From Oscillospiraceae bacterium (GTDB taxonomy: Bacteria > Bacillota > Clostridia > Oscillospirales > Ruminococcaceae): 43,524 bases of DNA. The stretch's first letter is position 1, and every line of letters begins with the position of its first letter. Below are positions 34,416 through 42,467 of this stretch, in pieces. The notes below the pieces were generated by a model. The model was not told the origin of the DNA. It was given only the letters and a program-made list of their open reading frames with translations, and made no database searches. The stretch is taken from positions 1 through 43,524 of the forward strand of contig JAFUOZ010000010.1 of NCBI GenBank assembly GCA_017481565.1. The letters are read 5' to 3'. The translations under genes were made by a program, and so were the position numbers.

Positions 34416-35078
34416 TCATCTCATAATACCTCTTGCCCAGCTGAAATCATATATAAAATACCTGTCAGGATTTTTTTCGATTTTTTCTCCGAAACGCTCC
34501 TTGATATCATTATATACCTTTTCGCTTACAGCTATTGAGCCGAAGCATTTTCCTTTTTCGATAAATCTGATCGAGTGTCCCTTTTCCTTATCTGTATCGA
34601 AAAGTATCTCGTCCACTCTCTGATCGGGAGTTTTTTCTGATGTCATAGCAAGGAATATCACCTTCATGATCTCGATTATCCTGTCGTCATAGCCTGCGTC
34701 GGAAATATATATTTTTTCCTGAAGCTCATGTATAGTTGTAACGATACGGTTAGTATATTCCTCAGAATATTTCCTGATATCAAGCTTCTCTTCGGTATCG
34801 GTCATACCTGACATAAATGAAGCTGCTTCCTTTACCTGATGCTCATCATCATGGAGCATATATATCATCAGCTTTTTTTCCATATCATGATAAAGAAGGG
34901 GATAGAACACCTGAGATTCATATCCGCATTCGGCGCATTTGAAATGAAAAACCTCACCGTTAAGGATCTTTTCCTTAATTTCCTTATCCATAGTAATATT
35001 TACGCTGTGCCACATTCTGAAATCATTTTCCTGTCTGCATTTCGGGCATCTTATCTTTTCAACAGTCATCTTTGACAT
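34416..35078 (-). CDS. CpXC domain protein (zinc-ribbon)
   Basis: A soluble 220-residue protein. The N-terminal CpXC domain shows two zinc-binding knuckles, CPKC at 11-14 and CAEC at 48-51, followed by the helix-rich remainder of the family. No function is established for CpXC proteins that I know of. AGGAGG precedes the ATG. The rest is acidic and helical, with no membrane segment. It stands alone on the minus strand between the tRNA and the GH27 gene. Confidence 0.86.
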   Translation of the reverse strand: MSKMTVEKIRCPKCRQENDFRMWHSVNITMDKEIKEKILNGEVFHFKCAECGYESQVFYPLLYHDMEKKLMIYMLHDDEHQVKEAASFMSGMTDTEEKLDIRKYSEEYTNRIVTTIHELQEKIYISDAGYDDRIIEIMKVIFLAMTSEKTPDQRVDEILFDTDKEKGHSIRFIEKGKCFGSIAVSEKVYNDIKERFGEKIEKNPDRYFIYDFSWARGIMR

Positions 35079-35200
35079 AGCCGATCCTCCTGTTTTTTAT
35101 TATATTGTATCATATAATAACAGGTATTTCAATAGCACGGAAAAAATATGCATTTCAACATTTTGAACATCATATCGGTTAAAATATTCAGAATATCAAA

Positions 35201-35229
35201 TTGACACAACGTGCAGATAATGGTATTAT
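35201..35229 (+). promoter_or_regulatory. Promoter of the GH27 gene
   Basis: TTGACA, a 17-base spacer, and TATTAT. It overlaps the upstream in-frame start at 35211, which is therefore not used. Confidence 0.8.
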
Positions 35230-35276
35230 TTATTCAAGGAAATGATCCGAAAACTCAATATGAAAGGATAGATAAT

Positions 35277-36434
35277 ATGAAAACACCTCTCGCACATACA
35301 CCCCCTATGGGCTGGAATTCATGGAATACATTCGGCTGGAATATCAACGAGGAGCTTATAAAGACCACCGCCGATTATTTCGTTGAAAGCGGACTTCTTG
35401 AAGCAGGCTATGAATATATAGTTATCGATGACTGCTGGAGCGAAAAGCAGCGTGATGAAAACGGCCGCCTTGTCCCCGATAAAAATAAATTTCCCAACGG
35501 CATAAAGCCCGTTGCGGATTATGTTCATTCAAAGGGTCTTAAATTCGGAATTTATTCCTGTGCGGGAACACATACCTGTGCAGGCTATCCGGGAAGCTTT
35601 GAGCATGAATTTACCGATGCGGAGACCTTCGCCGAATGGGGCGTTGACTATCTGAAATATGACTACTGCTATAAGCCAAAATGCGCTGACGGAGAAAATC
35701 TCTACAAGCGTATGGCAATGGCTCTCAGAAACTGCGGAAGAGATATTCTTTTCTCTGCCTGCAACTGGGGAAATGACAATGTAAAGAACTGGATAAGAGA
35801 ATCGGGAGCAAATATGTTCCGTTCAACAGGCGATATTCAGGATAACTGGCTTTCAATAAAAAATATTGCCGAATCACAGCTGGGCAGCGAGGCTTACGGC
35901 GGAGTATACTGTCATAACGATATGGATATGTTAGTCGTAGGTATGCACGGAAACGGCGATAATGCCGAGGTGCTGGGAAATGTTGTGGGCGGCTGCACCG
36001 ATACGGAATACAAGACCCATTTTGCATTATGGGCGATAATGAATTCCCCTCTGATGATAGGCTGCGACGTAAGAAAAATGTCAGCGGAAGCAAAGGATAT
36101 CCTTACCAATAAGGATATAATCGCAATCAATCAGGATATTGAGGTAAGAGGACCTTACTGTATCCGTCAGTGGAACAATCCTGAAAATGTATTTTCCCTC
36201 ATCAGACCCTTAAGCGGCGGAGAATATGCAATAGGTATGTTCAATTTCAGCGATAAGACAAGTGAAATGTCCCTTCAGTTTTATGATATGGGTCTGCCTG
36301 CCGCATCGGGAAGAGGTCTTGAGCTTTATGACTGCTATACTCATTCGGTGATCGGTACCTTCTCCGAAAGATATGCCGCTCAGATCGGCTCACATGACTG
36401 TCTGATGTTCCGTGCAAAAGTCGTGAAGCTTTAA
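35277..36434 (+). CDS. GH27 alpha-galactosidase, cytoplasmic
   Basis: A glycoside hydrolase that removes alpha-1,6-galactose. The 385-residue protein shows the GH27 start TPPMGWNSWNTF, the IDDCW motif, the nucleophile Asp near 129 in YLKYDYC and the acid/base Asp in RSTGDIQDNW near 186, then a C-terminal beta-sandwich. There is no signal peptide, so it acts on imported oligosaccharides. AAAGGA is eight bases before the ATG at 35277. The stop overlaps the start of a tiny Cys-rich gene by one base. Confidence 0.93.
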   Translation: MKTPLAHTPPMGWNSWNTFGWNINEELIKTTADYFVESGLLEAGYEYIVIDDCWSEKQRDENGRLVPDKNKFPNGIKPVADYVHSKGLKFGIYSCAGTHTCAGYPGSFEHEFTDAETFAEWGVDYLKYDYCYKPKCADGENLYKRMAMALRNCGRDILFSACNWGNDNVKNWIRESGANMFRSTGDIQDNWLSIKNIAESQLGSEAYGGVYCHNDMDMLVVGMHGNGDNAEVLGNVVGGCTDTEYKTHFALWAIMNSPLMIGCDVRKMSAEAKDILTNKDIIAINQDIEVRGPYCIRQWNNPENVFSLIRPLSGGEYAIGMFNFSDKTSEMSLQFYDMGLPAASGRGLELYDCYTHSVIGTFSERYAAQIGSHDCLMFRAKVVKL

Positions 36435-36637
36435 TGGCGGATTACAGAAACTGCAAAAAATGCGCAGCCGAGCTTTTAGCGGACGATATCGCCATATACA
36501 GAAAGCTTATCAGCAGAAACGCCGATGAATTTCTCTGCATAGACTGTCTTTCGGAGCATTTCGGCTGTACCCGTGAGGACGTTGAAAAGCTTATCGCCTA
36601 TTACCGTGAAAGCGGACAATGCACCTTATTCAGATGA
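36434..36637 (+). CDS. Small Cys-rich (probable zinc-ribbon) protein, 67 aa
   Basis: It has the pairs CKKC at 7-10 and CIDC at 35-38, spaced like a four-Cys zinc ribbon, plus C45 and C62. Helical segments lie between. It is translationally coupled to GH27 (TAATG overlap), so co-expression is certain if GH27 is translated. I do not recognise the family and cannot assign a role. Confidence 0.75.
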   Translation: MADYRNCKKCAAELLADDIAIYRKLISRNADEFLCIDCLSEHFGCTREDVEKLIAYYRESGQCTLFR

Positions 36638-36680
36638 TCATACAGCCGCATAGCCTGAAATGATATTTTATACTTTTTTT

Positions 36681-36727
36681 AACAGCGGGTCATATTCTTT
36701 TTCGGAATATGACCCGCTGTTTTTTTA
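36681..36727. terminator. Bidirectional terminator between GH27 operon and GH5
   Basis: AACAGCGGGTCATATTC with its near-perfect complement, T's on the right and A-rich on the left (T7 ahead, so partly on both strands). It separates convergent transcripts. Confidence 0.9.
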
Positions 36728-36734
36728 TCTTTTA

Positions 36735-37688
36735 TCAGATGTACTTAAGAAGCTCCTTACGTACTCCGTCAAGTCTGCTGTCCGAAAGACCGAAATCCAT
36801 TTCCTTATAGCTCCATGCGCAGCGTGAGATATTATGCTTTTCAAATACGCTGTTTATGCATCTGAACCATTTTAAAGCTTCCTCGGGAGAGACTGTATTT
36901 ATAACGCCGTATTCACCGCAGTAAAGCGTAGTTTTATTAGCCTCGGCAGCCTTAATTGCAGGTGCGAAAAGCTCCTCAAAAAATTCCTCGGTGATGTTGC
37001 TTTCATCAAAGGTGAAACGGTCTGCGGGATTTATCATATCGGTCCAGTATGCGCCCTGATGAGTGAATTTCAGCGGCTCATAGCAGTGAAAATTATAGAT
37101 CACCTTATCATCATAAGGCTTATCAAGATCGGGGACTGCACAAGCACTGTTATTATAATAGCTGCCCACAAGTATAAGCGTATCGGGAGCATATTCACGT
37201 ATTCTTTTTATACACTCACAGGATACCTTGTTCCATACATCTATATATTCCTTGTCCGTGACCTCATTCAGAAGCTCAAAGGCTACTCTCCCGTTTAATT
37301 TTCCGTAGCGCTTCGCAAGCTGCTCCCACAGCCTGTAAAAACGCTCCTGAAGCTGTTCATTTTCAAAAAAACCCGTTTCGCTTTCACCGTAATTGTCAAA
37401 GGAAAAGCCTGCTGTCTTATGAAGATCCAGAACTGCATTCAGATGATATTTTTCGCAAAGCTCAAATACCCTGTCGATCCTTTTAAATCCCTCCTCCTTA
37501 TATGTTCCGTCATCGTTTTCAAAAATGTTGTAGTCAACGGGCAGTCTCACATGATCCGCTCCCCATTCCGACACCTTTTCAAAATCAGCTTCGGTTATGA
37601 AATTATCCATTCTGTCCTCACTGTAATCACACTGAGAAAACCAGCCGCCGAAATTTATACCCTTATAAAATCCTTTGCTCTTTAACAT
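36735..37688 (-). CDS. GH5-family glycoside hydrolase (endo-beta-glucanase-like), no signal peptide
   Basis: A 317-residue clan GH-A hydrolase. GINFGGWFSQ opens the domain, HVRLPVDYNIF and DLHKTAG are typical of GH5, the acid/base Glu lies in ELLNEV near 140, HCYEPLKFTHQG carries the His/Tyr pair and the nucleophile Glu lies in LYCGEYGV near 258. No signal peptide is visible, so it should act on imported beta-glucan or glucosyl oligosaccharides. Upstream TTG and ATG starts fit the ribosome site worse than the ATG at 37688. Confidence 0.88.
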   Translation of the reverse strand: MLKSKGFYKGINFGGWFSQCDYSEDRMDNFITEADFEKVSEWGADHVRLPVDYNIFENDDGTYKEEGFKRIDRVFELCEKYHLNAVLDLHKTAGFSFDNYGESETGFFENEQLQERFYRLWEQLAKRYGKLNGRVAFELLNEVTDKEYIDVWNKVSCECIKRIREYAPDTLILVGSYYNNSACAVPDLDKPYDDKVIYNFHCYEPLKFTHQGAYWTDMINPADRFTFDESNITEEFFEELFAPAIKAAEANKTTLYCGEYGVINTVSPEEALKWFRCINSVFEKHNISRCAWSYKEMDFGLSDSRLDGVRKELLKYI

Positions 37689-37715
37689 AACATATTCCAT
37701 TCCTTTCAATATCAA

Positions 37716-37969
37716 TATTAAGAGGTACTGTCACTTACGTGCATTTACCATGGTTAAACTATATCATTTTTTAAAAAGATATAGTATCAGATATTTATCC
37801 TTTATATCATTTTCTTGCTGTTATAATTTTCAAAAATGAGTGCAAGAATATGACACAAAAGACAAATTTATAACATTATAATTTTGCTGTAAATGTTATT
37901 ATTATGACATCGGAAGAAAAAAACACAGACCTGATATTATACGATAAAAAAGTACGGAGGTAAATTCAT
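37716..37969. other. Divergent regulatory region between GH5 and GH16
   Basis: 254 AT-rich bases with no gene. It contains CTATATC (37759-37765) inverted against GATATAG (37778-37784), a possible regulator site near the GH5 start. Several TATAAT-like boxes occur, but none has a convincing -35 at standard spacing, which would fit activator-dependent promoters. Confidence 0.4.
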
Positions 37970-38785
37970 ATGAAAAATTCAGTAAAAATAATATCCGCAT
38001 TGTTATCGGCATTAATGCTCACAGCCTGCACAGCTGCCGACAAAACTCCGGATACAACAGAAGCTGTTATCCCTGCATCAACAACGGAAAAAGCCGCAGA
38101 TACGGTCATTTCCGAGGAAATACTGCCCGAAGGCTCTGTATATGCCGATTTCATAAACGGCAGACCCGAAAACTGGGAATGTGCGGACGGCTGGACAAAC
38201 GGCAGTATGTTCAACGTAACATGGCGAAAGGACAACGTTACATTCAATAACGAAAAAATGCAGCTTATCATAGATAAGGACAAGACCCCTGCCGATAATA
38301 TCCCCTATTCGGGCGGTGAATTCAGAAGCAGTGAATTCTACGGCTACGGACGTTACGAAGTATCAATGAAGGCTATAAAGAACGACGGAGTTGTTACTTC
38401 CTTTTTTACATATACAGGACCCTCCGACAATAATCCATGGGACGAGATAGATATTGAAATTCTCGGCAAGGACACAACAAAGGTACAGTTCAATTATTTC
38501 ACCGACAGCAAGGGAAATCATGAATATATGCATGACCTGGGATTTGATTCATCGGAGGATTTTCACACCTATGCATTTGAATGGTATGAGGATAAGATAA
38601 TCTGGTATGTTGACGGCACCGAGGTTTACCGTGCAGATGAAAATATCCCCGTAACCGAAAGCAAGATAATGATGAATGCATGGTGCGGAAAGGGTGTTGA
38701 CGGCTGGCTGAATGCATTTGATGATGCAAATGTTCCTCTTACTGCGGAATATAAGTGGATAAGATATACTCCCTTTGAAAATTGA
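37970..38785 (+). CDS. GH16 beta-glucanase (lichenase-like) lipoprotein
   Basis: An extracellular endo-beta-glucanase bound to the membrane by a lipid. The signal peptide ends in the lipobox LTAC (C20), followed by a Thr/Glu linker and the GH16 domain. The catalytic E-x-D-x-x-E-type site DEIDIEILG is at 158-166 with E159, D161 and E163. The GGEFRSSEFYGYGRYEVSMKA stretch and the WYVDG turn are typical of bacterial 1,3-1,4-beta-glucanases. A GGAGG lies well placed. It is followed by an AraC regulator 48 bp later. Confidence 0.92.
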   Translation: MKNSVKIISALLSALMLTACTAADKTPDTTEAVIPASTTEKAADTVISEEILPEGSVYADFINGRPENWECADGWTNGSMFNVTWRKDNVTFNNEKMQLIIDKDKTPADNIPYSGGEFRSSEFYGYGRYEVSMKAIKNDGVVTSFFTYTGPSDNNPWDEIDIEILGKDTTKVQFNYFTDSKGNHEYMHDLGFDSSEDFHTYAFEWYEDKIIWYVDGTEVYRADENIPVTESKIMMNAWCGKGVDGWLNAFDDANVPLTAEYKWIRYTPFEN

Positions 38786-38787
38786 TA

Positions 38788-38816
38788 TTGCATTTTCTGC
38801 GGAAATATTGTAAAAT
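38788..38816 (+). promoter_or_regulatory. Promoter of the AraC-type regulator
   Basis: TTGCAT, a 17-base spacer, and TAAAAT, starting two bases after the GH16 stop codon. Confidence 0.68.
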
Positions 38817-38833
38817 ATAAACGGGGTGATGAT

Positions 38834-39568
38834 ATGGACATGGAAAAAAAGCTTTCTCATATTGAATTTCTTAACAGAGAATATAACGTATCCCATTTAT
38901 CCTATGAACGTGAGACTGCCTTTTTTCAGAGTATAAAGGAAGGAAACTCCGAAGAGGCAATGCGTCTTTTCAAACCCTTTGACTGTGAACAGATGGGTGT
39001 TCTCAGCAATGACAGCCTGAGGAATTTAAAATATCATCTTATCATCACCGTTGCATTTATAACACGCTGCTGCATCGAGGGCGGAATGGAAATGGAAGCC
39101 GCCTATAATCTCAGCGATATTTACGTAAGAAGCATTGACAAATGCCGTACCGAGGACGAGATAAATCTGCTGCACCGTGAGGTAGTCAATGATTATGCAC
39201 AGCGCATGAATATTATCCGCCGACAGAACCGCTATCCCAGATCGGTAACTCTCTGTCTTGACTATATTTATGATAATCTGCATACAAAGATCACCCTTGA
39301 ACAGCTTTCGGAAATAACGTCATTAAGTCCCGCTTATCTTTCAAAGCTATTCCACAAGGAAACGGGACTGACCATATCCGCATATATTACGGCAAAGCGG
39401 ATCGAAGCCGCAAAGAATATGCTTAAATATTCAGAATATTCCTGTCTTGAAATATCGGATTATCTTTGCTTCAGCTCAGAAAGCCATTTTATTCAGGTGT
39501 TCAGAAAGCATACGGGATATACTCCGAAAGCATACCGTGAAAGCTTTTTCAGAACACGGAAACAGTAA
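38834..39568 (+). CDS. AraC family transcriptional regulator
   Basis: A 244-residue regulator with a helical N-terminal domain of about 130 residues and a C-terminal AraC double helix-turn-helix (about 137-240): KITLEQLSEITSLSPAYLSKLFHKETG and CLEISDYLCFSSESHFIQVFRKHTGYTPKAYR. There is no visible sugar-cupin motif, so the ligand is unknown. The position between the GH16 gene and the convergent GH5 gene suggests control of the beta-glucan genes. GGGGTGA precedes the ATG. Confidence 0.88.
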   Translation: MDMEKKLSHIEFLNREYNVSHLSYERETAFFQSIKEGNSEEAMRLFKPFDCEQMGVLSNDSLRNLKYHLIITVAFITRCCIEGGMEMEAAYNLSDIYVRSIDKCRTEDEINLLHREVVNDYAQRMNIIRRQNRYPRSVTLCLDYIYDNLHTKITLEQLSEITSLSPAYLSKLFHKETGLTISAYITAKRIEAAKNMLKYSEYSCLEISDYLCFSSESHFIQVFRKHTGYTPKAYRESFFRTRKQ

Positions 39569-39579
39569 TTTTCACCCCC

Positions 39580-39608
39580 TTGACAAATATAAATTCATCT
39601 GTTATAAT
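39580..39608 (+). promoter_or_regulatory. Consensus promoter of the rsgA leader transcript
   Basis: TTGACA, a 17-base spacer, and TATAAT, both perfect. It gives a leader of about 195 bases before rsgA. Confidence 0.88.
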
Positions 39609-39652
39609 AAACCATATATTTCAGGGAATTATTCCCGTAAATAACAGACCAC

Positions 39653-39809
39653 AGGAGGTATTTTTATATGAATAACAAGGTAAACAAGGAGATTGTAACA
39701 GACCGGGAGGTCTGATACGGCTTTAATATTTTTTCTGTAAAAAGCAGATCATATCCTCCCGAAGAAACAGTACGATAAAAAATATATGTAACCTTCGGAG
39801 GAATAAAAA
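39653..39809 (+). promoter_or_regulatory. Candidate translation-attenuation leader of rsgA
   Basis: Three pairings compete. Within the leader ORF, CAGACC-GGGA-GGTCTG (39699-39714) makes a local hairpin. Its CGGGAGG (39704-39710) can instead pair with CCTCCCG (39755-39761). That same segment, CCTCCCGAAG (39755-39764), can pair with CTTCGGAGG (39793-39801), which contains the rsgA ribosome site. A ribosome on the last codons of the leader ORF would thus decide whether the rsgA site is free. This is the layout of inducible resistance-gene leaders. Confidence 0.55.
39668..39715 (+). CDS. 15-codon leader peptide upstream of rsgA
   Basis: ATG at 39668, TGA at 39713. The peptide is MNNKVNKEIVTDREV, preceded by a perfect AGGAGG nine bases upstream, as good as any ribosome site in the window. 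Its last codons overlap the hairpin stems of the leader. The conserved-looking start signal and the promoter just upstream support translation. Confidence 0.6.
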   Translation: MNNKVNKEIVTDREV

Positions 39810-40865
39810 TTGAATAATATAATGAAAACTTACGGTATGAACGACCGCTTTGCCGCTCTTTCTTCAATGTATGAGAATTTATCCATAGGCAGAGTTATTC
39901 TGCAGGAAAAAGGTCTTTACAGGATCGTTACCGAAAAGGGCGAACAGCTTGCCGAGGTATCGGGAAAATTCCGATACAATGCAAAAACAGTATCCGACTT
40001 TCCCTCTGTGGGAGATTTTGTCATGACCGACAACAGCGGAAACGGAAACGCTGTGATACATCATATCCTTGACCGCAAAAGCTGCTTTATGCGGAAAGCG
40101 GCAGGCTCTGACAGACAGGAACAGGTGGTAGCCTCAAATATAGATACGCTTTTTCTCTGTATGTCCCTTAACAATGATTTCAATCTGCGCAGAATGGAGC
40201 GTTATCTTTCCATTGCATGGGACAGCGGTGCATCTCCCGTGATCGTTCTGACAAAAGCCGATCTGTGCGAGGATATCCACAGCAGGCTTTCAGAAACAGA
40301 AGGAATTGCTTTCGGTGTTGATATCATCGTTACATCGTCTATGGAAAAGGACGGCTATAAAAAGCTTATGCCCTATATGACCGACGGAAAAACAGTTGCT
40401 TTCATCGGTTCATCGGGTGTTGGAAAATCCACGCTGATAAATCGTCTTATGGGCGAAGAGCTGCTGGAGACAAACGGTCTGCGAAATGATGACAAGGGCA
40501 GACATACAACGACTCACCGTGAGCTGCTGCTGCTCCCCACAGGCGGAATGGTCATTGACACTCCCGGTATGCGTGAACTGGGTTTGTGGGATTCAGCGGC
40601 AGGTATCGACCGTACCTTTTCCGATATTGAGGAGCTTGCCGCACAGTGTAAATTCAGCAACTGCTCCCATTCGGGCGAAAAGGGCTGTGCTGTCTGTGCT
40701 GCCATTGAAAACGGACTTATTTCTGCTGACAGGCTCATATCCTATAATAAGCTGAGAGCGGAGCTTTCCTATTCCGAGGACAGCGAAGGCTATCTTGCCG
40801 CAAAGCAGCGCAAATTCAAGGAAATAGCAAAATATAACAGGTCAAACAGAAAAATCAACCGCTGA
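39810..40865 (+). CDS. rsgA: Small ribosomal subunit biogenesis GTPase RsgA
   Basis: A circularly permuted GTPase that finishes 30S assembly. The 351-residue protein has an N-terminal OB-type domain, G4 (TKAD, about 148-151) before G1 (GSSGVGKST, about 200-208), the KGRHTTTHRE switch, DTPGMRE, and a C-terminal zinc cluster (CKFSNCSHSGEKGCAV). TTG at 39810 is eight bases after GGAGG; the ATG at 39822 is 20 bases away, so TTG is chosen. In many Firmicutes rsgA lies near stp/prkC, which are absent here. It carries an unusual leader. Confidence 0.94.
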   Translation: MNNIMKTYGMNDRFAALSSMYENLSIGRVILQEKGLYRIVTEKGEQLAEVSGKFRYNAKTVSDFPSVGDFVMTDNSGNGNAVIHHILDRKSCFMRKAAGSDRQEQVVASNIDTLFLCMSLNNDFNLRRMERYLSIAWDSGASPVIVLTKADLCEDIHSRLSETEGIAFGVDIIVTSSMEKDGYKKLMPYMTDGKTVAFIGSSGVGKSTLINRLMGEELLETNGLRNDDKGRHTTTHRELLLLPTGGMVIDTPGMRELGLWDSAAGIDRTFSDIEELAAQCKFSNCSHSGEKGCAVCAAIENGLISADRLISYNKLRAELSYSEDSEGYLAAKQRKFKEIAKYNRSNRKINR

Positions 40866-40882
40866 TAAATTCATGCTTTAAA

Positions 40883-40915
40883 AAGCCCCTCTGCACAAAC
40901 GATGCAGAGGGGCTT
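40883..40915. terminator. Hairpin terminator between rsgA and the lipoprotein genes
   Basis: AAGCCCCTCTGCA with its perfect complement. T's follow only on the minus strand (AAAAA ahead), so it may stop minus-strand transcripts from the lipoprotein genes as well as rsgA. Confidence 0.72.
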
Positions 40916-40935
40916 GAATTATGTAATAACAAATT

Positions 40936-40951
40936 ATGCGGTGCTGCCCTA
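40936..40951. repeat. Half copy of the second repeat family
   Basis: ATGCGGTGCTGCCCTAA matches one arm of the palindrome at 5902-5942 (TGCGGTGCTGCC-TTAA). No opposite arm is present. Confidence 0.5.
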
Positions 40952-41022
40952 AAAAAGTGCAAATTCATTTCCTTTTTCAGAAGCTTGATGTACACTAACC
41001 TTATTCACAAAATCACTCATAA

Positions 41023-41138
41023 TTAAGGAAGCGCTGATTAAAGCCGTAGGCATCTTTTCAGACCCACGAAAATGCCTTTGCCGCAGCGGCAAAATTGACT
41101 GAGTGGGTCTTGAAACGATTTAATCAGCGGTTCCTTAA
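41023..41138. repeat. MITE-like element, copy 2 (inverted, different core)
   Basis: A 116-bp element with the same ends as copies 1 and 3 (TTAAGGAA...CTGATTAAA arms), but in the opposite orientation. Its right part shares GCCGTAGGCATC with them, then the core differs: GACCCAC/GTGGGTC (41061-41067, 41103-41109) around TTTGCCG-CAG-CGGCAAA. Its terminal TTCCTTAA (41131-41138) provides the TAA stop of the lipoprotein gene. Confidence 0.85.
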
Positions 41139-42442
41139 TTCTCATTTTCATTAATTTTATAGTCAACATATGTTAATAAATCAGCTTCTTGGCTAAGATG
41201 TAAATTTAATTCTATCTCCTGTTCTTTATCGTAAAACTCATATTCAAGTATAGATGATTTAGTTGGTTTTGTTTCAGTATATCCAAATATTTCCATAATA
41301 TCTTCTTTACTGCTTGTAAAATCAATATCGCAATTTAAAGAAAAATCATAACCCACCAAATTACAGTCAGACTCGTTTATATTAGAAATAGTTGTTACTT
41401 TTGCCGTTGTCATATCATCTGTTCTGTCATCTCTATCAATAATTGCACTCATAACAGGAACATTTTTATAAAATATTGTATAAAATGCAGCATTATATTC
41501 CTCGAAATACTCATCAAGATTTTCAAAATCATCTTCAAGCAAAAACTCATATGAAAATCCCTCATCTAACGCAAGAATATCATTAAGCGTAGTCGGCATA
41601 GAAAGAGTTTTTCCGTTGATCTGTATCATATTTTTCAGATCGTCCATAGTCATGCCTTCGGGCAGATTTGTTTCCTCCGACGAATCTGACAGCTCAGCTT
41701 CTGTTTCTGTGCTTGCTTCCGTTGTTGATTCTATAGAATAATAAAAATCATTAAACAAATCATCGACCATACTGAATTCCAATACTATTTTTTCTTCTGT
41801 ATTCTCAAAGAATTCATAATTGAGTTTATGTGATGTTGAATCAGTCGGTTCCGTATGCCCGAATATCTCCATAATATCTTCTTTACTGCTTTCATGATCT
41901 ATATCACATTTCAATGAAAAGTCAACTTCTATGGTTTCGCAGAATGTTTTATCAAATCCATATAAAGAAAATATTGGTGCATCAACCATATCATGTGTTC
42001 TGTCATCTACATTAATATATGCGTTCATAACAGCAATATCGTTGTATACTATTTTATATACTGCAACGTCATATTCCTCAAAATATTCATCAATGCTGTC
42101 AAATGAATCTTCAAGCAAAAACTCATACGAAAATCCCTCATCTAATGCAAGAATATCATTAAGCGTAGTCGGCATAGAAAGAGTTTTTCCGTTGATCTGT
42201 ATCATATTTTTCAGATCGTCCATAGTCATGCCTTCGGGCAGATTTGTTTCCACCGACAAATCCGACTGTTCAGCTTCAAGGCTTACTTCTGAACTTTCAG
42301 CCGCCGCTGCTGCTGTGATCTGCGGTACATCACCGCCTGCCGCCCCGACAGCTTCTGTTTCTCCGCTGCAGGCTGCTGCACATGACATCATTGTCATTGC
42401 CGCAAGCAATGCAAAGGTTTGTTTTAGTTTACATTTGTTCAT
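41135..42442 (-). CDS. Lipoprotein with two tandem ~192-residue-period domains
   Basis: A 435-residue secreted protein. The signal peptide ends at C21 or C25, followed by an Ala/Glu-rich linker. Two related domains follow, beginning near residues 65 and 256. Each starts ETNLPEGMTMDDLKNMIQ and contains the SSKEDIMEIFG motif. The first 48 residues of the domains are nearly identical, while the rest has diverged. I do not recognise the family; the second lipoprotein (42831-43499) has a distant copy of the same domain. The TAA stop comes from repeat copy 2, so the C-terminus may be truncated. Confidence 0.82.
   Translation of the reverse strand: MNKCKLKQTFALLAAMTMMSCAAACSGETEAVGAAGGDVPQITAAAAAESSEVSLEAEQSDLSVETNLPEGMTMDDLKNMIQINGKTLSMPTTLNDILALDEGFSYEFLLEDSFDSIDEYFEEYDVAVYKIVYNDIAVMNAYINVDDRTHDMVDAPIFSLYGFDKTFCETIEVDFSLKCDIDHESSKEDIMEIFGHTEPTDSTSHKLNYEFFENTEEKIVLEFSMVDDLFNDFYYSIESTTEASTETEAELSDSSEETNLPEGMTMDDLKNMIQINGKTLSMPTTLNDILALDEGFSYEFLLEDDFENLDEYFEEYNAAFYTIFYKNVPVMSAIIDRDDRTDDMTTAKVTTISNINESDCNLVGYDFSLNCDIDFTSSKEDIMEIFGYTETKPTKSSILEYEFYDKEQEIELNLHLSQEADLLTYVDYKINENEN
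41531..41675. repeat. Internal repeat of the tandem-domain lipoprotein, unit A
   Basis: 145 bp that match 42107-42251 with two substitutions that I can see, at an offset of exactly 576 bp (192 codons). The flanks have diverged much more, so the identity looks recently renewed. Confidence 0.88.
42107..42251. repeat. Internal repeat of the tandem-domain lipoprotein, unit B
   Basis: Partner of 41531-41675. Confidence 0.88.
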
Positions 42443-42467
42443 TAATTACAGTCCTCCTAAAAATGTA
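42318..42467. repeat. Duplicated signal-peptide cassette, copy A
   Basis: About 150 bp, covering the upstream region, ribosome site and first 41 codons of the lipoprotein gene, match 43375-43524 with two substitutions seen. Downstream of it the two genes are unlike. Confidence 0.88.
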
